Both the position numbers and the translations under genes were made by a program. Positions 1-8,677 of a stretch of DNA of 64,000 nucleotides are shown one piece after another. How positions within the stretch are numbered: the stretch's first letter is position 1; each line of letters opens with the position of its first letter. Under the pieces are notes generated by a model. The model had not been told where the DNA came from. It saw only the letters and a program-made list of their open reading frames with translations, and did not search any database. The stretch is from positions 1,207,721 to 1,271,720 of the forward strand of contig JAPOXV010000026.1 in the NCBI GenBank assembly GCA_026706935.1, read 5' to 3'. Origin of the DNA: Gammaproteobacteria bacterium (GTDB lineage Bacteria > Pseudomonadota > Gammaproteobacteria > Pseudomonadales > Azotimanducaceae).

Positions 1-1
1 A

Positions 2-364
2 AAAGAGTACGAACGCGTCTACAACGCGATCACGCCTGCACAACATCCGATGATCGACAAGCTAGTCGACGGTTACATCTCGAAATATGGTCCAGAAGCG
101 ACGAAGGTTTCCTGCGAGCAGACGCGACGCGCAGGTACGCGCATGTCAAGATTGATCTGCTCTTTCGACGATCTTCACAAGTACCGCGATCAACTTGACG
201 CAGAGACGTTTGGGGCACTGAGTGCGGACGGACAGATTACTGATTACGCTGAGAACTATCGTAGCGGCGGATTTGGTGGAACCGGCGGTGGCGGCGGACC
301 GGGTGGCGGTGCTCCCGGTGGTGGCGGTCCCGGCGGCGGTGGCGGCGGCGGTGGCGGTTTCTAA
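2..364 (+). CDS. C-terminal part of a Sel1/TPR-like protein with glycine-rich tail
   Basis: The reading frame is open to the left edge, so only the C-terminal 120 residues are visible and the true start lies outside. It is a paralogue of the next gene: both carry an amphipathic helix ending in KYG, then a V-x-C pair and an R-x-C-x-F segment (here SKYGPEATKVSC and RLICSF; there EKYGSFEQNVEC and RCYFEY). Before that, ITPAQHP aligns with VPPHHME of the neighbour. The last 33 residues are almost only Gly with Pro, Ala and Phe, coded by GGC/GGT/GGA repeats; this looks like a flexible tail. No catalytic motif is visible. By analogy with the neighbour it may be exported, but the N-terminus is missing. 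Function unknown. Confidence 0.7.
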   Translation, partial: KEYERVYNAITPAQHPMIDKLVDGYISKYGPEATKVSCEQTRRAGTRMSRLICSFDDLHKYRDQLDAETFGALSADGQITDYAENYRSGGFGGTGGGGGPGGGAPGGGGPGGGGGGGGGF

Positions 365-435
365 ACGCTAATACTTCGTCGTGTGACCGACCGATCTAGT
401 GATAAGATTCTGACGTTGACTGATGGTGTACTGAA

Positions 436-1191
436 GTGAAACTCACAAGTCAGGCGCAACGACCGTTCACGACGTGTTTATTGACGTTCGCGATCGTGTT
501 TTTAGCATCGTTTCCGCTCGCGGCTGACGAAGCGCACACTCGATTTAAGTCGCTGCACGAAAGTCACACAGACGCAGGAATGGAGCACCTGATAGTAACC
601 GGCGAAGCAGACGATTCGCTGGAATCGGAACGTCGAGCCTATCTTGACCATCGGCGAGGTATGTTCTTGTACGCGAGCGGCAAGTATGAGGAAGCGTTGC
701 CTTACTTGATGTCATCAGCGAAACACGGCTACAAGGACTCTCAGGCTCGTCTGGCGCACCTTTATCTTCACGGATTAGGTGGCGTTCGACGTAGCGACGT
801 GGTAGGAATTGCGTGGATGGGTGTTGCTGCACACGGTGAGACAACGCCGATTATTCAACGACGTTATGACCAATTGATGGCCGCAGTGCCACCTCATCAC
901 ATGGAGTCGCTGAAGCGCGTTGTTGAGGAATACGTAGAAAAATACGGTAGTTTCGAACAGAATGTCGAGTGTGACATTGCCAAACACGCGAGCACGCACA
1001 TAGCAAAGAATCGGTGCTACTTTGAATATGAGTTTGCAGTACTCTCTGCATTAGAAATTGCGGACATGCAGGAGTACTATCGAGACATGATCATTCCGCC
1101 CGACCAAAACTCCTCCTTCGCTGGATTAGATAACCTAACTCGTGTGCCGGTACCGATTGATCCTCCGACCCCACCGGGTCCGCGCGAATGA
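436..1191 (+). CDS. Exported Sel1/TPR-like repeat protein
   Basis: 251 residues from a GTG start. The N-terminus has a basic stretch and a hydrophobic core ending in a cleavage-like site (FPLAADEA), so a Sec signal peptide of about 30 residues is likely. Residues about 70-125 contain a Sel1-like helix pair (GMFLYASGKYEEALPYLMS, then SQARLAHLYLHGLGG), the pattern of solenoid repeats in periplasmic scaffold proteins. Downstream is the KYG/Cys-pair segment shared with the partial gene to the left, so the two form a tandem paralogue pair; this one lacks the glycine tail and ends in a Pro-rich stretch. No enzyme motif is seen. Probably a periplasmic protein-interaction module; partner unknown. Confidence 0.75.
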   Translation: MKLTSQAQRPFTTCLLTFAIVFLASFPLAADEAHTRFKSLHESHTDAGMEHLIVTGEADDSLESERRAYLDHRRGMFLYASGKYEEALPYLMSSAKHGYKDSQARLAHLYLHGLGGVRRSDVVGIAWMGVAAHGETTPIIQRRYDQLMAAVPPHHMESLKRVVEEYVEKYGSFEQNVECDIAKHASTHIAKNRCYFEYEFAVLSALEIADMQEYYRDMIIPPDQNSSFAGLDNLTRVPVPIDPPTPPGPRE

Positions 1192-1373
1192 AGTAGAGAA
1201 AAAATACAAAGCTAACTCACACCGAAGAGTTGTTGCACTCTCTAGCAACGTGGTGATCCGCGTACTTTTACTGCGACGTGCATAGTGATCATTTCTCTTC
1301 AAATGGCTACGATCGAAGTACGTAAATTGGGATACATCTGATTTCGCGAAAGATGTTGAAATTGAAATAGGCA

Positions 1374-3008
1374 TTGACCTACGCAAAAATCGTCTTCGTT
1401 CTGTCGACGCTCATTGTTCTAACAAACGAAACTGCTAAAGCAGAGATTTTTCGCGACGTAACACGCAGTTCAGATTTGGATTTCACGCACCAGAATGGCG
1501 AACATGGTTCGCTCTGGCTCGCTGAGATTCTGGGTCCTGGTGTAGGGGTGCTGGATGTGGACGGTGACGGTCTGTTAGACATCTGGGCGATCCAAGGAGG
1601 ACCACTTGTAGCCCGTCACACTTCGTTGCCTGCAGATCAAATTTTCAAGAACGTATCGAGCGACGACGGATTACGGTTCCGACCGATTACAACCCAAACG
1701 AGTGTTAAGGCGACAGGTTATGGAATGGGGATCGCAACCGGAGATGTTGATTCCGACGGCGATGTCGACGTGTTCCTCGCTAATTTCGGCAAAAACGAGC
1801 TTTGGATAAATCGCGGCGACGGCTCTTTCGACGAAATGAGTATGAAGAGAGGCATTTCAGGTGAACGATGGTCCGTAGCGGGTTCGTTCGTTGACCTCAA
1901 TCGAGATGGATCTCTAGACCTTTACGTCGTGAACTATGTTGAATTTACTCTGGCGACACACAAGCAATGCATGGGGATTTCGCTTAGACCTGACTATTGC
2001 GCACCTTCGGCTTATGATCCGACTCCGGATCGTCTATACCTTAATGTGGGGGACGGCGTATTTCAAGACGCGTCAAGTCGTTCAGATATTCATTCGAACG
2101 TCAGCGCTGGTTTGGGCGTGATTAGCGCAGATTTCGACGACGATGGCTTATTGGACGTCTATGTCGCTAACGACCCGACTGCTAACCATCTCTGGCGTAA
2201 TCTCGGACTAGGTAAATTTAAGGACATCGCGCTGATAGCGGGATCGGCAGTGAACGGTGATGGCAAATCTGAAGCGAGCATGGGAATTGATGCACGGGAT
2301 TTCGATGAGGATTGTGACACCGATCTTTTCATGACGAATCTGACTGCGGAGACGAATACGCTTTTTCTCAATACTGGTGAAGGATGGTTCATTGACAAAA
2401 CGAACCAAGCCAAGCTCGGCGCATCGAGCTATCCATTCACTGGATTTGGCACAGGATGGATCGATGTTGACCTTGACGGGGACTTAGATTTGTTTGCCGC
2501 TAATGGTGCGGTGTCGCTATTAGCGAATGAGGATCGCGCAAGTGACGAGTTACCTCTTGGTCAACGCAATCAGCTTTGGTTGAATGATGGTCAGGGGCAA
2601 TTTATCGAAGTTTTACACGACGAAATCGGCATCGCAGAAGAGACTAGCCGTGGTGTTGCGTTCGCGGATCTCGATAACGATGGTGATCCAGACGTACTAG
2701 TAGCCAATAATGGAGGTCCGCTGCGCGTATTCGAGAACGTCATAGGGTCAACGAACAACTGGATTGGTATAACGGTCAAAGATCAACAACGTCATGCGTA
2801 TCACGCGAAAATTAGCGTCGCTGGAAAGACGTGTCTGAGTCGAGTCGTTCGCACGGATGGCAGTTATGCTTCGGCGAATGATCCTAGAGTTGTTTTTGGG
2901 CTGGGAGCGATCGCTGAGAAACCACGAATCAGGATTACGTGGTCGGATGGAGACAGGCAAACTTTCGGGCCGTTGGCGATCAACCAATATCACGTGCTCG
3001 TTAGATGA
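1374..3008 (+). CDS. FG-GAP/VCBS repeat protein with C-terminal ASPIC/UnbV domain (CRTAC1-like), exported
   Basis: 544 residues from TTG; an in-frame TAG lies just upstream, so no earlier start is possible. The signal peptide ends near TAKAEIF with no lipobox cysteine, so it is predicted to be soluble periplasmic or secreted, unlike its two paralogues in this window. Seven calcium-binding-type repeats are visible (for example DVDGDGLLDIW, DVDSDGDVDVF, DLNRDGSLDLY, DFDDDGLLDVY, DLDNDGDPDVL), fitting a seven-bladed beta-propeller. Residues about 460-540 form the ASPIC/UnbV domain (VVRTDGSYASANDPRVVFGLG). It sits 4 bp upstream of a TPR gene, the pairing seen twice more nearby. The family has no established reaction in bacteria; extracellular binding is inferred. 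The fifth repeat has a Cys (DFDEDCDTD), which is unusual. Confidence 0.88.
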   Translation: MTYAKIVFVLSTLIVLTNETAKAEIFRDVTRSSDLDFTHQNGEHGSLWLAEILGPGVGVLDVDGDGLLDIWAIQGGPLVARHTSLPADQIFKNVSSDDGLRFRPITTQTSVKATGYGMGIATGDVDSDGDVDVFLANFGKNELWINRGDGSFDEMSMKRGISGERWSVAGSFVDLNRDGSLDLYVVNYVEFTLATHKQCMGISLRPDYCAPSAYDPTPDRLYLNVGDGVFQDASSRSDIHSNVSAGLGVISADFDDDGLLDVYVANDPTANHLWRNLGLGKFKDIALIAGSAVNGDGKSEASMGIDARDFDEDCDTDLFMTNLTAETNTLFLNTGEGWFIDKTNQAKLGASSYPFTGFGTGWIDVDLDGDLDLFAANGAVSLLANEDRASDELPLGQRNQLWLNDGQGQFIEVLHDEIGIAEETSRGVAFADLDNDGDPDVLVANNGGPLRVFENVIGSTNNWIGITVKDQQRHAYHAKISVAGKTCLSRVVRTDGSYASANDPRVVFGLGAIAEKPRIRITWSDGDRQTFGPLAINQYHVLVR

Positions 3009-3012
3009 AACA

Positions 3013-4563
3013 ATGTCATTATTAAGGAAAACAGCGTTCTATGGAATGGTGATTGCGACGTTCATAACGTTGCATGTATACGCCGATGTACTTGAGACCG
3101 AGCTGCAGTTCTTACCCGATGAACTTGCAGATGACATTCGTCGTATGAAAGCACATTCCGACGCTCAACTTGCAACAGAGACTGATCGCAGCGCACGAGC
3201 GGAAATAGTTGGACAGCTCGCGTTCATATATCACGCGCAACAGATGCTCAAATCGGCAGAAGCGGCTTATAGAGAAGCTCTGGACAACGAAGAGGTGTAT
3301 GCATATCGCTACTTACTCGCGATCATCGTCCTGCAAAGTGGTGACACCGAGGATGCGATTGCTCACTTAGATCAAGTTGTACTGAGCAATCCAGACTACG
3401 TTCCAGCGTGGTATCGTCTCGGCAATCTCAAGCTCTTGCATGGCGATATATCCGGCGCCGAAACCGCGTTCCTGAATGCACAGAGAATCTATGCGGATTC
3501 AGCGGCAATCATGGTTGGTGTTGCAGATGTGGCGTTAGCGCGCGAAGAATGGCAAAGCGCGATTGAACAGCTGGAAAAAGCGGCGGTCTTTGCTCCAAGT
3601 AATGGGCAAATTGCCTACAAACTCGTAACAGCATACCGTCAACTTGGTAATCAAGCAGAAGTAGATCGGTGGTTACCTCTTGCTAATGCATCGATGCAGT
3701 CGCCGCCACTCACTGATCCGTTGATGGTAGAGCTTGCAGGATTGAGTCGAAGTGGGAGATTTTTTAGTCAAGCGGCGGATTGGGCATTCCAGCGAGGCGA
3801 TCGGGAAGCGGCTCGCGATGCATTGCTTCAGGCAACTCAGCTAGAACCTGGCAATCTTGAATATGCATTGAAGTATGCAGCATTTTTAGAGCTCACCGGC
3901 GAAACCGATGAGGCAATCATCGAAATCAAGAGGTTCCTTTCAGTTCGTGAGGACGCGGCAAGCGCATGGTTCTTCCTCGCACGCTTGTTCCGTGATTCAG
4001 ACGACGGAGAGGAGTACCTCCAAGGGCTTGTGGCAGTACAAAAAGCAATGGAACTCGATTCGGAAGAAGATCTGTATCGTACCTTAGCAGCGGCCATGTC
4101 ACTACAAGCGGCTTTGTACCCACACGCACAAGAATACTACATGCAACTCGTAGAACGGAATCCATCGAACCCGTACTTTTATTACTGGTTTGCGCTATCA
4201 CGTCTAGCGGAGAGCCAATGCGATGGACGTGACGCGCTTCAGCGAGCAGTGGCGTTGCGGAGCAATTGGGGCGAAGCACACGTTGCGTTGGCACGTGCCG
4301 ATGCGTTTTGCGGTGATCTTGGAGCCGCTTCGCAGCGATTGGACGCGTTGGCCAAAGCAGCTGCAGATCGTGATATTCAGTCTGCACAAGCTTACGTTGC
4401 ATTGCTAAAAGGAGATTTTGAAAACGCAAGGATGCTAGCGGAGCCATTGTTACCTGACCCAGACGCGGAAATGGTGATTGATTCAATCGATGCGAATTCG
4501 CAACCCGAGCGACTTTTCGCAGACAACTCGAGCTGGTGGATTCCTCCGGAACTGATTAACTAA
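3013..4563 (+). CDS. Exported TPR-repeat protein
   Basis: About 516 residues. The open frame begins earlier, inside the preceding gene, but ATG at 3013 is chosen because it gives a clean signal peptide (MSLLRK, hydrophobic core, cleavage near VYAD) and lies 4 bp after the preceding stop. The mature protein is a chain of TPR helices (IYHAQQMLKSAEAAYREAL; PAWYRLGNLKLLHGDISGAE), split in the middle by a segment with PLTDPLMVEL that is conserved in the three other TPR proteins of the cluster. It is translationally linked to the upstream ASPIC-domain propeller and probably acts with it in the periplasm as a scaffold. Unlike the other three it has no lipobox. Substrate and partners are unknown. Confidence 0.85.
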   Translation: MSLLRKTAFYGMVIATFITLHVYADVLETELQFLPDELADDIRRMKAHSDAQLATETDRSARAEIVGQLAFIYHAQQMLKSAEAAYREALDNEEVYAYRYLLAIIVLQSGDTEDAIAHLDQVVLSNPDYVPAWYRLGNLKLLHGDISGAETAFLNAQRIYADSAAIMVGVADVALAREEWQSAIEQLEKAAVFAPSNGQIAYKLVTAYRQLGNQAEVDRWLPLANASMQSPPLTDPLMVELAGLSRSGRFFSQAADWAFQRGDREAARDALLQATQLEPGNLEYALKYAAFLELTGETDEAIIEIKRFLSVREDAASAWFFLARLFRDSDDGEEYLQGLVAVQKAMELDSEEDLYRTLAAAMSLQAALYPHAQEYYMQLVERNPSNPYFYYWFALSRLAESQCDGRDALQRAVALRSNWGEAHVALARADAFCGDLGAASQRLDALAKAAADRDIQSAQAYVALLKGDFENARMLAEPLLPDPDAEMVIDSIDANSQPERLFADNSSWWIPPELIN

Positions 4564-4574
4564 TACAGCGTTCT

Positions 4575-4864
4575 CGAGATGGACTGGCACGCAGAAACGA
4601 TCCACCAAAGGCCGAAGCTCTTGAACGGTGGCTAACTGATGTGACGTCGAGCTTTACAAATCGCATTCTTGCGGTTGATACTGTCGTCGCCGATGAATGG
4701 GGAAGATGTATTCGATCCGACCTCTCCCGATCATCGAAGGGCTTTTAGCCGCGACCGCCAAGGTTCATGACCTTACCTTCGTGACACGGAATGTTGCTGA
4801 CGTAGCGGGATTGGGCGTAGAGGTGTTAAACCCTTTCGAAGGACGAGTGCGTGCTGATTTTTGA
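4575..4864 (+). pseudogene. Decayed PIN-domain (VapC/FitB-type) toxin remnant
   Basis: In frame from 4575 the translation reads RDGLARRNDPPKAEALERWL, followed by RILAVDTVVADEWGRC, a typical middle part of PIN-domain ribonucleases. This frame stops at a TAG soon after. In a different frame the rest of the domain continues as PIIEGLLAATAKVHDLTF and VTRNVADVAGLGVEVLNPFE up to the TGA at 4862-4864. The N-terminal third with the first catalytic aspartate is missing, and no antitoxin gene is visible. The remnant abuts the stop codon of the preceding TPR gene. Known family role: tRNA or mRNA cleavage in toxin-antitoxin pairs. With a frameshift and a lost N-terminus it cannot be active. Confidence 0.75.
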
Positions 4865-5133
4865 ATCGCCGCTGCTCGAAAACGCAACTTTCTTTAAATC
4901 ACTCGGAACAAAAGTTACGTCCTTTCAATCGTCTGTTACTGCAGTCTTGATTCCATGAGTGAGACTCTTCGTGTTAAAAAATACTGAACGTAGAGTCAAT
5001 TGACAGAAACTGAAGATCTTACGTTCTGTTCACAGACAGCAAGATCCCTTAGTTGACACCAGAATCTGCGTGGTTGGGCTTCTTTAACGCAGACCAACGA
5101 GTTTTTTATCCTTAATCCAGACGCCTTGTATCG

Positions 5134-6831
5134 CTAGATATCGCGTTCTCGTGAGTAGCCGGTACCTTGTTTCAACGTATGCACAGTATTCACTTGAAAC
5201 GACCCGAATGATTCTGACTGTCCATCGAGCCACGTGACTACCACGTCAGAAATCTCCTTGGCGTTAGCGGTACCAAAATGTACGTGAGGATCGTGCGCTG
5301 AGAGGTAACTACCGTCCGTCTGCACACGATGTGTAAGAACTCTCTCACCGACCTTCGCGGAAACTCTGGCGTTGTAGGCATCACGACCGAATTGATTGAG
5401 GATGCGCAATCGGACGCTGCCCATTATTTTGCCGGCTTGACGCACATTCATGAGTAGAGAGACTGTCGCATCTTTGTTCACGATGACCAAGTCCTGATCT
5501 CCATCGCCGTCGAGGTCCCCGCTCGCCAATCCTCGACTCGTTCGCTCAATCGGATTTTGAGTCCCACCTTCAGGTAGCACTAGTTCGAACTGGCCCTCGC
5601 ACGTTCCGCGGTATAACGTGTTCAGTTCCTGAAAAAAGTCCGGTTTCGCCAAATCCTCTTCATCGTGATAGACACTTCCATTTGCCTGGTAGAGGTCAAC
5701 ACAAGAGTCGTTGTCCAAATCTGACGCGATCAACCCGAATCGAGTGTATCGGCGACTGTGAGATCCTAATTTCACGACACCAGTTGCATCGGTGAAGTAC
5801 GACCCTTCGTTGCGGAAGAACGAATCAGTTTGTTCCTCAATATTCACCACAAGGACGTCGAAGTCGGCGTCCGAATCGAAATCAAAAGTTGCGACGCCCA
5901 TGCCTGCTTTCTCGATTCCATGGTCGTCCATCGCCGAACCCCAATACCAGGCATCGTTGGTAAACGTAAAGTCGCCATTGTTGAGCCACAACTGATTCAC
6001 CATCGAGTCATTTGCAACAAAAACGTCCACCCAACCGTCATTATTGATGTCCACGCTAACAACGCCTAAACCATTGCCAAATGCGGATGCTAAACCCGCC
6101 TTAAGCGATAAGTCGGAGAATGTGCCATCGCCGTTATTACGAAAGACACGATCCATTGCGGCATAGTTGTGAAGGGGTACGCAGTAAGTCTGAACATTGG
6201 TTGCGTAACAATCTAACGCAGTCGAAGGATCCCAATGAAGGTAGTTCGCGACGTAGAGGTCGAGAAAACCATCTCGATCAAAATCTGCGAAAGAGGCCGC
6301 CGTTCCCCAACTGTCATCTCCAACGCCGGCATGCTGCGTAACGTCAAAAAATGAACCCGAGCCATCGTTCTGTAGCAATGCATTCGCGCCCAGGTTTGTG
6401 ACGTAGATATCAACATCGCCGTCGTTGTCGTAATCTCCTGTAGCGACACCCATTCCGTATTCCGAATTTGCATGGTCATCGGATCGTTCCGATTTCTGGA
6501 AAGTGCCATCACCATTATTGAGGTGAAGTTCATTTCGACGAGAGTCAGGCTGCTTACGATGTAAAAAGCCGCTCTGAATGAAGTAAACATCTATATCACC
6601 ATCGTTCTCGACGTCTAGTAACGCTACGCCGCCGCCCGTTATCTCCGGTAACTCGAACTCGCCAGTCGCGCCACTGACATGAGAATAGGACAAGCCTCTC
6701 GCTGCAGCTTCTTCGGAAAACCAAATGTCGGAATCTCTCTCTGGGCTGACTGACTCATCCGAACAGGATCCGATTGTCAAAACGACACCTGCCGCACAGA
6801 AGTACCGCGCTCCCTTGCATTGATTTCTCAA
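5134..6831 (-). CDS. FG-GAP/VCBS repeat lipoprotein with ASPIC/UnbV domain (CRTAC1-like)
   Basis: 565 residues. The N-terminus is a lipoprotein signal peptide with the modified Cys in LTIGSCSDE. Seven FG-GAP calcium-loop repeats follow (DVENDGDIDVYF, DYDNDGDVDIYV, DFDRDGFLDLYV, DINNDGWVDVFV, DFDSDADFDVLV, DLDNDSCVDLYQ, DLDGDGDQDLVI), a seven-bladed propeller. The C-terminus is the ASPIC/UnbV domain (RVQTDGSYLSAHDPHVHFG). Its ATG overlaps the stop of the upstream TPR gene by 4 bp, indicating translational coupling. It is transcribed away from the TonB-dependent receptor. Expected location is a lipid-anchored periplasmic or surface protein. No catalytic activity is established for this family; a binding or presenting role for the receptor substrate is inference. 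Confidence 0.9.
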   Translation of the reverse strand: MRNQCKGARYFCAAGVVLTIGSCSDESVSPERDSDIWFSEEAAARGLSYSHVSGATGEFELPEITGGGVALLDVENDGDIDVYFIQSGFLHRKQPDSRRNELHLNNGDGTFQKSERSDDHANSEYGMGVATGDYDNDGDVDIYVTNLGANALLQNDGSGSFFDVTQHAGVGDDSWGTAASFADFDRDGFLDLYVANYLHWDPSTALDCYATNVQTYCVPLHNYAAMDRVFRNNGDGTFSDLSLKAGLASAFGNGLGVVSVDINNDGWVDVFVANDSMVNQLWLNNGDFTFTNDAWYWGSAMDDHGIEKAGMGVATFDFDSDADFDVLVVNIEEQTDSFFRNEGSYFTDATGVVKLGSHSRRYTRFGLIASDLDNDSCVDLYQANGSVYHDEEDLAKPDFFQELNTLYRGTCEGQFELVLPEGGTQNPIERTSRGLASGDLDGDGDQDLVIVNKDATVSLLMNVRQAGKIMGSVRLRILNQFGRDAYNARVSAKVGERVLTHRVQTDGSYLSAHDPHVHFGTANAKEISDVVVTWLDGQSESFGSFQVNTVHTLKQGTGYSRERDI

Positions 6832-8219
6832 TCGACTGTGCCGTCGTTGATTGAAGTGCTTTCAGTAGTTAATTGATGAGTAGAAATCGTAGATGCGCTC
6901 GCGGCGCGCTCACATTCAGAAATACCCATGCGAGCTTTGTCGTGATGTGCGTCGAGGGTTAGTGCCGTTTCGAAGTAGCCTACGGCTCGGTCACACCTTC
7001 CTTCAGCTCCGAGAATGACGCCCGCGTAGTAATGGACGTTCGGCGCAGTCGAGTCCAAATTGATTGCAGTTTCGAAACTTTGCAGAGCGCCTTTTGGATC
7101 TCCATTACGCAGTCGTACGAAGCCAAGTTCTTGATGAGCGATTTGAAGTTTTGGATAGATTTTTATGACATGCTCAAGATGTTTAGCGGCCTTAAGGTTA
7201 TCTTCGTGGCGTTGGTATAGAGAAGCTAACAATAGATGTGATGGGTAGTGCACCGGTTCAAGCTCGATTGCCCTGAGGAGATGTCCTCTTGCAATACCAA
7301 ACATTTGGTTTTGAAAGTACGCTAATGCGAAGTGATACTGCACATTAAAGTCGTCTTGTTCTTCTGAGTCGAACTTGTGAAGCGCGGCAAGAGCTTCATC
7401 TATTAGCCCACTCGCGAGCATAAGCTCGATATCGTGAATTCTCTTACTCTTGCCTTTCGCATACGTTCGCATTTCCGCGACCAATGGATCATCGAACCAC
7501 ATGGACTTCGCTTGGGACGCAGCTTCCAGATACTCCCTTGCTTTCGCCTCATCGCCAATTGCGCGCCACGTATCACTAAGTAGCCGAAATGCAACCGGAT
7601 GGTTCGTATTTGAAACGACTGACGTCAGTAACTTAAGTGCGGATGCATAGTCTTCAGTCTTGAGGAGTGTACGAGCGGTGCCAAGTTCCGCAGCAGGACC
7701 TACACCAAGATCGACAGCTTCTTTGAATGCTCTGCGTGCGGCTTCCGGTTCACCACTGTCTAGTAACCAATCTCCAAGCCTAAAGTAGACTGCTGGGTAA
7801 GCGCGGTCCGATTCAATGGCTTGGTTTGCGCTCGTGATCGCTCCTTTCAGATCACCGTTTTTGTACTGACGCAACGCAAGGAGATACTGCCATTTGAATT
7901 CTTCAGGAGCCTTCCGCGCAGCCACCCGATACGACTTCTCGGCAGCGAGGTCGAACCCGTTTGCATCGTAAGCCATCGCCAAACGACCGACCGCGGCACC
8001 TCCGGCATCAGCTGAGGATGCAGCGTCGGCGAGCGTGGATATGTAGTCTCGGAGTAATTCGTCAGGTATTCGCGACATTACCTCGGGCGGCAGCAAGACA
8101 GCTTGATGATCGTTGGTGTAGCTAGCTTGGTCTTCGGGCTGGCAAGCGCCGAGAAGTAAAAGAGTCGTGCAAATCGTCGCGAATTGGACCGTGCACGCAG
8201 AGCGCAGTTGAGGTTTCAA
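6828..8219 (-). CDS. TPR-repeat lipoprotein
   Basis: The frame can start at ATG 8312, but TTG at 8219 is preferred because it gives a standard lipoprotein signal peptide (MKPQLRSACTVQF..., lipobox LLGACQ). About 463 residues. Several TPR units are evident (AYPAVYFRLGDWLLDSGEPE; QIAHQELGFVRLRNGDPKGA; NVHYYAGVILGAEGRCDRA). A central segment WFDDPLVAEMRTYAKG matches the same position in the other TPR proteins of the cluster. It is first in a two-gene unit with the ASPIC propeller (4-bp overlap), divergent from the TonB-dependent receptor, so the intergenic region could control both directions. Role inferred: membrane-anchored periplasmic scaffold. Confidence 0.85.
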   Translation of the reverse strand: MKPQLRSACTVQFATICTTLLLLGACQPEDQASYTNDHQAVLLPPEVMSRIPDELLRDYISTLADAASSADAGGAAVGRLAMAYDANGFDLAAEKSYRVAARKAPEEFKWQYLLALRQYKNGDLKGAITSANQAIESDRAYPAVYFRLGDWLLDSGEPEAARRAFKEAVDLGVGPAAELGTARTLLKTEDYASALKLLTSVVSNTNHPVAFRLLSDTWRAIGDEAKAREYLEAASQAKSMWFDDPLVAEMRTYAKGKSKRIHDIELMLASGLIDEALAALHKFDSEEQDDFNVQYHFALAYFQNQMFGIARGHLLRAIELEPVHYPSHLLLASLYQRHEDNLKAAKHLEHVIKIYPKLQIAHQELGFVRLRNGDPKGALQSFETAINLDSTAPNVHYYAGVILGAEGRCDRAVGYFETALTLDAHHDKARMGISECERAASASTISTHQLTTESTSINDGTVD

Positions 8220-8421
8220 AGCCTTCGAAGTAAAGCGAGATCCGCCCGTTTGTTCTTGGTTCGCGATTTTAGATTCGAATGAGGGGTTGCCGTGCCCCAA
8301 TCGTAAGTGCAATAGTGCGCGTCAACAGATAGGCTCAACATGCAGTAGCAAAGGTTTCGGCAATGACTGGAAGACACTTGACCAAGAATGGATTGGACGA
8401 AACTGGTGTTCCTAGTGTCGT

Positions 8422-8494
8422 TCTATTGGGTGAAAATCCCTTGATTTCGCCAAGCTAAAGTCGTCGCGATTCGAGGTTCGAACGCCCCAATAGA
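8422..8494. repeat. Spaced 9-bp inverted repeat in the divergent intergenic region
   Basis: TCTATTGGG at 8422-8430 and its exact complement CCCAATAGA at 8486-8494 are separated by 55 bp between the TPR gene (minus) and the receptor gene (plus). It could be a paired operator or part of a leader structure; it could also be chance. Apart from this repeat and the promoter-like site at 8549-8577, nothing else is seen in the roughly 460-bp intergenic region. Confidence 0.3.
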
Positions 8495-8548
8495 GTCGCA
8501 TCGGAATATAGATGGATTATTAACAATGAAAAAAAATCCATTTTTCTC

Positions 8549-8577
8549 TTGACAAATGGCAGTGAAACATTTAGAAA
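8549..8577 (+). promoter_or_regulatory. Putative sigma70-type promoter of the TonB-dependent receptor gene
   Basis: A perfect -35 hexamer TTGACA (8549-8554), a 17-bp spacer, and TAGAAA (8572-8577) as a 4-of-6 match to the -10 consensus. It lies about 100 bp upstream of the receptor ATG. Upstream is an A/T-rich stretch (AAAAAAAA at 8529-8536) that could act as an UP-element. Predicted from sequence only. Confidence 0.5.
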
Positions 8578-8663
8578 CACCACTGCAAAACTCCGAATTT
8601 CTATGCGAGCTGGGAAGGTCGCATCCATTCGGCGTAGACCTTTATGTAGTTAAAGGTAATAAA

Positions 8664-8673
8664 GAGGGGAGGA
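8664..8673 (+). promoter_or_regulatory. Strong ribosome binding site of the receptor gene
   Basis: GAGGGGAGGA ends 4 bp before the ATG at 8678. It is one of the strongest purine-rich sites in the window and fixes the start of the receptor, with a good signal peptide directly after it. Confidence 0.7.
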
Positions 8674-8677
8674 ACCC

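Noticed and set aside
2857-3012. N-terminal extension of the first TPR gene into the ASPIC gene
   Set aside because: The extension is a frame shadow of the ASPIC domain; a proper signal peptide begins at 3013.
5065-5106. Possible terminator or pseudoknot (TCTGCGT/ACGCAGA, GTTGG/CCAAC, then a T-run)
   Set aside because: The two stems interleave and cannot form together because no linker spans the first stem; the T-run is 7 bases away from the last stem. Not strong enough to list.
8474-8488. tRNA T-loop-like sequence (GGTTCGAAC)
   Set aside because: The flanking bases do not form the 5-bp T-stem and no acceptor or anticodon arm is nearby.
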